A DNA stretch of 5,001 nucleotides from Saprospiraceae bacterium. GTDB lineage: Bacteria; Bacteroidota; Bacteroidia; Chitinophagales; Saprospiraceae. The translations under genes and the position numbers were made by a program. Location: contig JABDJE010000047.1 in the NCBI GenBank assembly GCA_013002625.1, forward strand, positions 1-5,001, read 5' to 3'. A model generated the notes under the pieces. The model did no database searches. It saw only the letters and a program-made list of their open reading frames with translations, and was not told the DNA's origin. Positions 1 to 5,001 of the stretch are shown piece by piece (the stretch's first letter is position 1; each line of letters opens with the position of its first letter).

Positions 1-465
1 ACCTTGAAGGTTGAGATGACCGACAGGGGAGAACCTGGCGATGAGGATTCCATCGGCATCAACCTGACCAATAACAGTGGTACATTGTTGTACTCGAGCA
101 ATTGGACAGGAACATCAACTGATGAGCTGATTCTTTCGGGAGGAAATATTGTGATCCATAGTGGTTTCAGTACGATTAGTTCAGATATGCAGGAGCTAGG
201 CGAGAATATGGTGCCTACACTGGTATTTGATGTATCAACTGATGAGAATCCCTTCGATAATAAAGCAAGCTTGAGTTTGAACTCGACTGACCAATTAACA
301 CAGGTGACCTATTCTGTTTACGATAGCAATAATAAATTCCTGTATTCAGAAACCTTAAAACCAGATGAGAAATTCGAATTTGGAAATGGCATCAAATCTG
401 GAATGTATCTTGTAATTGTACAACAAGGCGACAATGTTTCTCAAATCAGGTTAATTAAAAAGTAA
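1..465 (+). CDS. Secreted protein with T9SS C-terminal sorting tail, 3' end only (paralogue of the downstream M36 peptidase tail)
   Basis: Only the last 154 codons are in the window; the frame is open from base 1 and the true start lies to the left, so the TTG/ATG codons near the edge are not starts. Fragment residues 1 to about 80 match the end of the post-COAP-1-like module of the downstream peptidase (MTDRGEPG, SIGINL, YSSNW, LSGGN). Residues about 80-154 look like a type A T9SS sorting domain: an ENPFDNKASLSL strand, VYDSNNKFLY, GIKSGMYLV and a basic end, RLIKK. Such tails direct Sec-exported proteins through the type IX machinery and are then removed. The fragment aligns with the last 154 residues of the neighbour without gaps, with 32 differences. 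The catalytic or binding part of this protein is not visible; a second M36 peptidase is the simplest guess, but another secreted protein sharing the tail is possible. Confident as a coding 3' end and secreted; function unknown. Confidence 0.9.
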   Translation, partial: TLKVEMTDRGEPGDEDSIGINLTNNSGTLLYSSNWTGTSTDELILSGGNIVIHSGFSTISSDMQELGENMVPTLVFDVSTDENPFDNKASLSLNSTDQLTQVTYSVYDSNNKFLYSETLKPDEKFEFGNGIKSGMYLVIVQQGDNVSQIRLIKK

Positions 466-487
466 TTTAAATTTTCAATAATAGAGA

Positions 488-519
488 AAGGGCGTTCAAA
501 TGTTTGGACGCCCTTATTT
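488..519 (+). terminator. Rho-independent-type terminator of the left secreted-protein gene
   Basis: A hairpin begins 22 bases after the stop codon. AAGGGCGTTC (488-497) pairs with GGACGCCCTT (506-515), ten pairs including one G-T wobble; further A-T pairs can form in the AAATGTTT loop. It is followed by ATTT, a short interrupted T tract. The same hairpin recurs at the same distance after the downstream gene, which supports a real function. Confidence 0.75.
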
Positions 520-595
520 ATGATATATAATTGAAAACCAAAGATATAGTTAACAACTTTTATAGAGCACATGTAATATGACTAATGAAATTGCT

Positions 596-603
596 TATAT
601 TTG
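596..603 (+). promoter_or_regulatory. Possible Bacteroidota -7 promoter element (TATATTTG)
   Basis: TATATTTG fits the Bacteroidota housekeeping -7 consensus TAnnTTTG at every fixed position. I find no TTG at the expected -33 distance, so it is only half a promoter. If used, the leader before the peptidase ATG would be roughly 180 bases. A weaker alternative is TACTTTTT at 762-769 with a TTG at 744-746, which is slightly too close. In an AT-rich region this match can occur by chance. Confidence 0.3.
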
Positions 604-675
604 AAATGCTATTAATTAACATGATTTTATTAAGAATTTAGTCAATCTCCCTTATAGCAAACCATATCTTCTTAA

Positions 676-697
676 GGATTATGCTAATCCCATTTTT
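676..697 (+). other. Small hairpin followed by a T run in the peptidase leader
   Basis: GGATTA (676-681) and TAATCC (685-690) are perfectly complementary around a TGC loop, and five Ts follow at 693-697. The form resembles a weak terminator or attenuator, but the stem is only six pairs and AT-rich. It could equally be an operator half-site pair or chance. Confidence 0.25.
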
Positions 698-736
698 AAC
701 GTGTATTTAGCTCGTTTCTGACTATTTGAATTATTG

Positions 737-748
737 AGCAAGCTTGCT
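737..748. promoter_or_regulatory. 12-bp perfect palindrome upstream of the peptidase gene
   Basis: AGCAAGCTTGCT reads the same on both strands and lies 46 bases before the ATG at 795, inside a low-complexity AT-rich region where a GC-containing palindrome stands out. It could be a dimeric regulator's binding site. No second copy is visible in the window, so the role is only a suggestion. Confidence 0.25.
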
Positions 749-794
749 TGGTTATGAAGTATACTTTTTTTCAAACCAACAAAACTCAATAATT

Positions 795-3700
795 ATGAAA
801 AAACATTCAATTTTATTAATGCTAATGCTGCTGGCCTTTATGACCATATCGGCCCAGAATCCCCAAGAGGAGAACGCAAAAGAAACACCTTCAAATGTTT
901 CTTTGGTAGATATGATTAATCAGAAAAGTAATAATTATGTTATTTATAAGGAACATGTTAGCAGTTTAAGTGGGATCAGACATGTTTATATAAGACAGGC
1001 AATTAATGGGCTCGAAGTTTACGGAACAGAATCGAGTGTGCACATTGATGCCAGTGGAAAAACGGTTACTTCTCATAATTATTTTCTTGATGACATAAAA
1101 GCTACTGTAAAAAGCGATGCTCAAAGCTTATCGGCTGATCAGGCTATTTCGGCTGTAGCCAGCCAGATGGGATACCCGATTTCGAATCTTCAAAAGATTA
1201 AAGATGAAGATGGGGTTAATCAAAAATCACTGTTTAATAAGGCTGGGATATCTTTAGATGACATTCCGGTTAAATTAATGTATTATTATCGCCAAGGAGA
1301 GGGTACCATTTTAGTGTGGGAACTTTCTATTGCTGAAAGAAATTCTTCCGACTGGTGGAATTTTCGTGTTGATGCAGCTACAGGACAGATTATTGACAAA
1401 GATAATTTAACACATGAGTGTTTTGACTTTGGTGAGCACAGTCATGAAACTTCTAAAAAAACTTCAGAATATTTTAATTTAGAAGGCCCTGTAAATAATA
1501 CCGCACTGTTTGATGAGGTTGATGGAATTGGAACCTATAGAGTTTATGCCATGCCCGTTGAATCTCCTTTATTTGGCTCACGATCGCTTGTAGTTGGTCC
1601 GGAAAATGCTCTTGCTTCTCCTTTTGGATGGCATGATACCGATGGGGCTGTTGGCGCAGAATTTACTAATACACGAGGAAATAATGTAAGTGCCTGGGAT
1701 GATGAAGATGGCAACGATACTCCAGATGGTGCTTATACTGCTAGTCCGGGAGGGGATTTAGTTTTTGACTTTCCTTTAAATACAACCTATTCGGCGGCAG
1801 ATCAATCTACAAATGCTGCCACTACCAATTTATTCTACTGGAATAATATCATACATGATGTCATGTATCAATATGGTTTTGATGAAGCCGCCGGTAATTT
1901 TCAGGAAAATAATTATGGAAATGGTGGTTTAGGAGGTGACTCGGTTAATGCTTTGGCCCAAAGTGGCAAGGGAACATGCAATGCTAATTTTGGAACTCCT
2001 ATTGATGGGAATAATCCGAGAATGCGGATGTATGTTTGTGATGACGAAGATGGCGATTTGGATAATTGGGTCATTGTTCATGAATATGGGCATGGCATTC
2101 ACAGTAGATTAAATACTACAGGCGGAGCAGAACGGATGAATGAAGGTTGGGGCGACTATTATGGATTGATGCTTACCATGCAAGCAGGTCAAGTCAATAC
2201 GACCTCAAGAGGTTTTGGAAACTTTGCGTTTAATTCAATATTTGGCGCCGATGGTGCTCGAACATTCCCTTATAGCACCGATTTCACTGTGAATTCGCAC
2301 ACCTATGATGATATAAATACAGAAGTCGCACCGCATGGTGTAGGTTCAGTTTGGGCAATGATGCTTTGGGAAATGACATGGGAACTTATTGCCATTCATG
2401 GTTTTGATACTGATTTTTATAATGGATCTGGTGGTAATAATATTTCTTTGGCTCTGGTAACTGAAGGCTTGAAATTACAACCTGCCAACGCTGGATTTGT
2501 AGATGGAAGAGATGCTATCTTATTAGCTGATCAAAACTTATATGGTGGTGCAAATCAATGTGCTATTTGGAATGCTTTTGCCAGAAGAGGTTTAGGATTT
2601 AGTGCAGATCAAGGGACATCTGCAAGCAAAACCGATGGCACTGAAGCCTTCGATGTACCAGATCCGCCTGTGGCTGTATGCGTAGCACCTTTCGCAATTC
2701 AATTAGATGCTAATTTAGAGGCGAGCATTGATGCTTCTGATATTGATGATGGCTCCACAGCACTTTGCGGAATTGCTTCCTTAAGTGTTTCGCCTAATAC
2801 ATTCGATTGTGACGATATTGGAGATGTAGAAGTTACTTTGACGGTCACTGATAATTATGGTAATGAGGCGACTTGTACTACTACGGTCACCGTTGAGAAG
2901 AGTCCAACAACTCTAACATATGATGGCGATTTGGAAGGGCAATATACAGATCCGGTTGATCTTTCTGCTACTTTGCTTGATGACGACGGAAATGGTTTAT
3001 CTGGAAAAACAATAAATTTCAAAATCGGTTCTCAAACCGATTCTGCTGTGACCGATGGATCTGGATTAGCCTCGTTAACATTGATACTAGACCAAGATCC
3101 AAATAATTTATACACTGTAGATGTTGCATTTGATGGGGATACATGTTATGCTGGAAGTGATGATTCCGATCCATTTGATATTTTGCAAGAAGATGCTAAC
3201 GTAGAGTATACAGGGCATACCTTACAAGCTACTCCAAATGCAGGCAGCTCTACCGCAACAGTTGTACTAAGCGCCAATATTCAGGATGAAGATGATGGCC
3301 ATCCAGGAGATATTACCAATGCATTAGTTCTATTTATAGATAGAGATACGAACATTGCTATTTCACCTTGGATCCCGGTAACCGATCTTTTTGATCCAAG
3401 TGATCCTACTATTGGAAGTGTGAGCTATGAATGGGAAGTTAATTTAGGAAATCTGAGTTCTAAAACCTTTACGGTTGGAATTATCGTTGGCGGATGCTAT
3501 ACTCAGAATGATTCAGCAGATGACACTGTTGTAACCGTATATAAACCCAAAGGTGATTTCATTACAGGAGGAGGTTATATTTTTCCTGATGAATCCGCGG
3601 GATCTTATGCCTCAACCCCTGGTTTAAAGGCCAATTTCGGATTCAATGTGAAATACAATAAAAAAGGAAAAAAACTGAAAGGCCATATGAATATTATTTT

Positions 3701-4337
3701 CAGACGTGATGAAGGCGGTATGATTCGCACCTATCAAATTAAGGGTAACGCCATTCAATCTCTAGGCGTTGATATAGCAGATCCTGGGGCTTTATTTGGT
3801 GAATTCATTACCAAGGCAAATTTGAATGATATTACAGATCCCTTATTCCCGATTTCCTTGGGAGGTAATCTCAGTCTTAAAGTTGAAATGACCGATAGAG
3901 GTGAGCCAGGAATAGATGATTCCATTGGAATTAATTTGATTGATGCTAATGGCATACTACTCTATTCAAGCAACTGGTCTGGAATTTCTACTGAAGAAAT
4001 GATGCTTTCAGGAGGAAATCTCGTTGTTCATAGTGGTTTCTGTACGATTAGTTCAGATATGCAGGAGCTAGGCGAGAATATAGTGCCTACAGTTGTATTT
4101 GATATATCAATTGAGGAGAATCCCTTCGATAATAAAGCAAGTTTGAGTTTGATTTCGACGGATGAAACGACGCAAGTGACTTATTCTGTTTATGATAGCA
4201 ATAACAAATTTTTGTATTCAGCAACCCTGAAACCGGATCAGAAATTTAAATTTGGAAATGGCATCAAATCTGGAATGTATCTTGTTACCGTGCAACAAGG
4301 TAATAATAAGACTCAGATTAGAATGATCAAAAAATAG
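795..4337 (+). CDS. Secreted M36 (fungalysin-type) zinc metallopeptidase with HYR-like, Ig-like, post-COAP-1-like and T9SS tail domains
   Basis: A 1180-residue extracellular protease. ATG 795 is chosen because a signal peptide follows at once (MKKHSILLMLMLLAFMTISA, probable cut after A20); the 17 in-frame codons upstream are not signal-like. Residues ~35-95 are an FTP-type propeptide (INGLEVYG), ~112-205 PepSY-like, ~248-621 the M36 catalytic domain: WNNIIHD (349-355), GNFQENNYG (from 367), the zinc motif HEYGH (H429, E430, H433), probable third ligand E450 in NEGWGDYY, and a closing RRGLGFSADQGTS. Then come an HYR-like domain (626-703; C629, C658, C672, C694; VTDNYGNEATC), two Ig-like domains (~704-799 and ~800-917), a GDFITGGGYIFP module resembling post-COAP-1 (~920-1103) and a type A T9SS tail (~1107-1180; NPFDNK, SGMYLV, MIKK). 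The spacing from H433 to E450 is shorter than I recall for the family. Shine-Dalgarno is absent, as usual in Bacteroidota. The gene appears monocistronic. Family assignment is firm; substrates are unknown. Confidence 0.93.
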   Translation: MKKHSILLMLMLLAFMTISAQNPQEENAKETPSNVSLVDMINQKSNNYVIYKEHVSSLSGIRHVYIRQAINGLEVYGTESSVHIDASGKTVTSHNYFLDDIKATVKSDAQSLSADQAISAVASQMGYPISNLQKIKDEDGVNQKSLFNKAGISLDDIPVKLMYYYRQGEGTILVWELSIAERNSSDWWNFRVDAATGQIIDKDNLTHECFDFGEHSHETSKKTSEYFNLEGPVNNTALFDEVDGIGTYRVYAMPVESPLFGSRSLVVGPENALASPFGWHDTDGAVGAEFTNTRGNNVSAWDDEDGNDTPDGAYTASPGGDLVFDFPLNTTYSAADQSTNAATTNLFYWNNIIHDVMYQYGFDEAAGNFQENNYGNGGLGGDSVNALAQSGKGTCNANFGTPIDGNNPRMRMYVCDDEDGDLDNWVIVHEYGHGIHSRLNTTGGAERMNEGWGDYYGLMLTMQAGQVNTTSRGFGNFAFNSIFGADGARTFPYSTDFTVNSHTYDDINTEVAPHGVGSVWAMMLWEMTWELIAIHGFDTDFYNGSGGNNISLALVTEGLKLQPANAGFVDGRDAILLADQNLYGGANQCAIWNAFARRGLGFSADQGTSASKTDGTEAFDVPDPPVAVCVAPFAIQLDANLEASIDASDIDDGSTALCGIASLSVSPNTFDCDDIGDVEVTLTVTDNYGNEATCTTTVTVEKSPTTLTYDGDLEGQYTDPVDLSATLLDDDGNGLSGKTINFKIGSQTDSAVTDGSGLASLTLILDQDPNNLYTVDVAFDGDTCYAGSDDSDPFDILQEDANVEYTGHTLQATPNAGSSTATVVLSANIQDEDDGHPGDITNALVLFIDRDTNIAISPWIPVTDLFDPSDPTIGSVSYEWEVNLGNLSSKTFTVGIIVGGCYTQNDSADDTVVTVYKPKGDFITGGGYIFPDESAGSYASTPGLKANFGFNVKYNKKGKKLKGHMNIIFRRDEGGMIRTYQIKGNAIQSLGVDIADPGALFGEFITKANLNDITDPLFPISLGGNLSLKVEMTDRGEPGIDDSIGINLIDANGILLYSSNWSGISTEEMMLSGGNLVVHSGFCTISSDMQELGENIVPTVVFDISIEENPFDNKASLSLISTDETTQVTYSVYDSNNKFLYSATLKPDQKFKFGNGIKSGMYLVTVQQGNNKTQIRMIKK

Positions 4338-4410
4338 TTCATTTCATAACTTAATGATAAAGGGTGTTCAAATGTTTGGACGCCCTTTAATTATACGTGA
4401 AATTGAAAAC
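3873..4410 (+). repeat. Long direct repeat, copy 2 (partner 1-538)
   Basis: This block covers the last 154 codons of the M36 peptidase, its stop codon, terminator and the following ATTGAAAAC. It matches 1-538 at a constant offset of 3872. Exact runs are 4042-4081, 4116-4141 and 4249-4285. The encoded tails are identical at 122 of 154 residues by hand alignment. Its left limit as a repeat cannot be set, because the partner sequence leaves the window. Confidence 0.85.
4358..4393 (+). terminator. Rho-independent-type terminator of the M36 peptidase gene
   Basis: The hairpin starts 20 bases after the stop codon. TAAAGGGTGTTC (4358-4369) pairs with GGACGCCCTTTA (4378-4389), twelve pairs with two G-T wobbles, loop AAATGTTT, then ATTAT. 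It is the duplicate of the hairpin at 488-515. The one arm difference, C493 against T4365, changes a C-G pair to a T-G wobble, so pairing is kept. It lies between convergent genes; on the minus strand the stem is followed by ATCATTAA, a poor T tract, so use by the riboflavin gene is doubtful. Confidence 0.75.
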
Positions 4411-4456
4411 AGGCTAAGTGTATTTCACAAAAAAGAATGACTATGGAATAATATTA

Positions 4457-5001
4457 TCAATAATTAACGTAATCAACAATCTCCAAGCCATAACCAATCA
4501 TCCCAACGCGTTTGGTTTGTTGGCTATTGGAAATGAGACGTAATTTACGAATGTTCAAATCGTGAAGTATTTGTGCACCAATACCAAAATCTTTAGCATC
4601 CATGTCAATCCGTGGTGCTTTGACCACTTCACCTTTTATTTGCGATTCTTTAAGCGTTTTTAAGCGTTTTAAAAGATTCATCGATTGAGCTTGCTGATTG
4701 ATAAAGATGATCGCACCTTTGCCATCATCGTTGATCACCTTGAACATATCATCCAATTTCTCGTCGGCATTATTGGTGAGCGTTCCAAGGATATCATTAT
4801 TTACCAAAGTAGCATTCACACGTGTTAAAACAGGTTCTGCTTCTTCCCAATGGCCTTTTGTTAGTGCAATATGAATTTGGTGATTGGTGGTTTGCTCGTA
4901 TGCTCTCAATCTGAACTTCCCAAAACGGGTTTCGATATCAAAATCCTCTTTTTTATCGATCAAAGAGTCATGTTCCATCCTGTAAGCAACCAGATCTTCA
5001 A
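4457..5001 (-). CDS. ribB: 3,4-dihydroxy-2-butanone-4-phosphate synthase with degenerate GTP cyclohydrolase II-like domain, C-terminal part
   Basis: The frame is open through the right edge, so the 5' part of the gene, including the RibB catalytic domain, is missing; the ATG at 4978 is internal. The visible part begins EDLVAYRMEH, the usual end of the RibB domain (DL-AYR), and continues into a full-length GCHII-like fold: ETRFGKFRLRAYEQ, HIALTKG, PVLTRV, KDFGIGAQILHDL, LRLISN and a final YGLEIVDYV. The GCHII zinc cysteines are absent: in a gap-free alignment with the classical motif they become Leu, Asn and Ala (codons near 4805-4807, 4772-4774 and 4766-4768). The RQEGR-type loop has become NQQAQ (4685-4699). 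The domain is therefore probably not a working cyclohydrolase, and RibB activity would be the remaining riboflavin-pathway function, with a separate RibA expected elsewhere. The gene is convergent with the peptidase, 119 bases between stop codons. Confidence 0.88.
   Translation of the reverse strand, partial: EDLVAYRMEHDSLIDKKEDFDIETRFGKFRLRAYEQTTNHQIHIALTKGHWEEAEPVLTRVNATLVNNDILGTLTNNADEKLDDMFKVINDDGKGAIIFINQQAQSMNLLKRLKTLKESQIKGEVVKAPRIDMDAKDFGIGAQILHDLNIRKLRLISNSQQTKRVGMIGYGLEIVDYVNY
4649..4670. repeat. Two-copy 10-base tandem repeat inside the riboflavin gene
   Basis: TAAGCGTTTT occurs twice in direct succession at 4651-4670. The unit is not a multiple of three, so the copies are read in different frames and encode part of LLKRLKTLKES, a non-conserved stretch of the degenerate cyclohydrolase-like domain. 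The reading frame is intact. A slippage-prone site is possible but two copies are few. Confidence 0.5.

Larger units (their letters stand above)
1..538 (+). repeat. Long direct repeat, copy 1 (partner 3873-4410)
   Basis: This block aligns with 3873-4410 at a constant offset of 3872 without any gap I could find. It covers the last 154 codons of the left gene, its stop codon, the terminator hairpin and the short ATTGAAAAC motif just beyond. Exact shared runs include 170-209 (40 bases), 244-269 (26 bases) and 377-413 (37 bases). After about 538 the similarity ends. The left limit is unknown because the repeat reaches the window edge. It is best read as paralogous genes from a tandem duplication, not as a mobile element: no terminal inverted repeats or transposase are present. 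Confidence 0.85.
466..794. other. Non-coding region between the two secreted-protein genes
   Basis: The 329 bases between the left stop codon and the ATG of the peptidase gene are AT-rich and contain no convincing gene; the longest ATG-started frames are only a few codons. It holds the terminator at 488-519, the end of the long direct repeat (about 538), a TATATTTG element at 596-603, a small hairpin at 676-690 and a 12-bp palindrome at 737-748. I see no tRNA, no recognisable riboswitch and no second repeat copy of 540-794 in this window. The peptidase is therefore probably transcribed from its own promoter, as a terminator separates it from the gene upstream. Confidence 0.6.

Noticed and set aside
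4..465. Reading the left fragment as a complete small gene starting at the edge
   Set aside because: The frame is open to base 1, and the aligned region in the neighbour is internal to a large protein, with no signal peptide here.
744..794. Upstream TTG start for the peptidase, adding 17 residues
   Set aside because: The extra residues are not part of a signal peptide and would bury the standard lipophilic signal that begins at ATG 795. The TTG also sits within the palindrome.
466..794. CRISPR array, tRNA or riboswitch in the intergenic region
   Set aside because: There are no regularly spaced repeats, no cloverleaf and no aptamer pattern that I can recognise.
3755..3955. 66-codon open frame on the minus strand
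   Set aside because: It lies wholly inside the peptidase gene, in its strongly conserved tail, and encodes nothing recognisable. It is an antisense shadow.
1..4410. Mobile element or composite transposon flanked by the direct repeats
   Set aside because: The repeats are coding tails plus terminators, about 79% identical in protein, with no transposase, inverted termini or target duplication between them. Gene duplication explains them better.
4457..4978. Independent small gene starting at ATG 4978
   Set aside because: The frame continues upstream to the edge and encodes EDLVAYR, the conserved end of the RibB domain, so the Met is internal.

Overview
The window looks like a chromosomal segment from a Bacteroidota member, most likely a marine or environmental flavobacterium or a close relative. 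The evidence is an AT-rich base composition, no Shine-Dalgarno sequence before the main gene, type IX secretion (T9SS) C-terminal sorting tails on two proteins, a flavobacterial HYR-like domain, and a RibB with a degenerate GTP cyclohydrolase II half. This placement is inferred from gene content, not from a marker gene.

Layout: (1) 1-465 (+) is the 3' end of a secreted-protein gene that begins outside the window; it ends in a T9SS tail and is followed by a hairpin terminator. (2) 466-794 is a 329-base non-coding stretch with the terminator, a possible -7 promoter element, a small hairpin and a 12-bp palindrome. (3) 795-4337 (+) is a complete 1180-residue secreted M36 (fungalysin-type) zinc metallopeptidase: signal peptide, propeptide, catalytic domain, HYR-like domain, two Ig-like domains, a 'GGGYIFP...ANFGF' module resembling the post-COAP-1 domain, and a T9SS tail. 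It has its own hairpin terminator. (4) 4457-5001 (-), convergent, is the C-terminal half of a RibB/RibBA-type riboflavin enzyme that runs off the right edge.

The most informative structure is a direct repeat. Bases 1-538 align with 3873-4410 at a constant offset of 3872 without a visible gap. The repeat covers the last 154 codons of both secreted-protein genes, the stop codons, the terminators and a few bases beyond. The two encoded tails are about 79% identical (122/154 by hand count). This suggests a tandem gene duplication, or at least duplication of a 3' cassette of secretion tail plus terminator, with nearly identical patches that could reflect gene conversion. The upstream gene may therefore be a second M36 peptidase, but its catalytic part is not visible.

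Functionally, the two secreted proteins would be exported by Sec, moved across the outer membrane by the T9SS, and released or anchored at the surface after tail removal; the M36 enzyme would digest external protein. The riboflavin gene is unrelated housekeeping. I see no defence system, mobile element, CRISPR array or RNA gene. The architecture is unusual in detail but built from known families.
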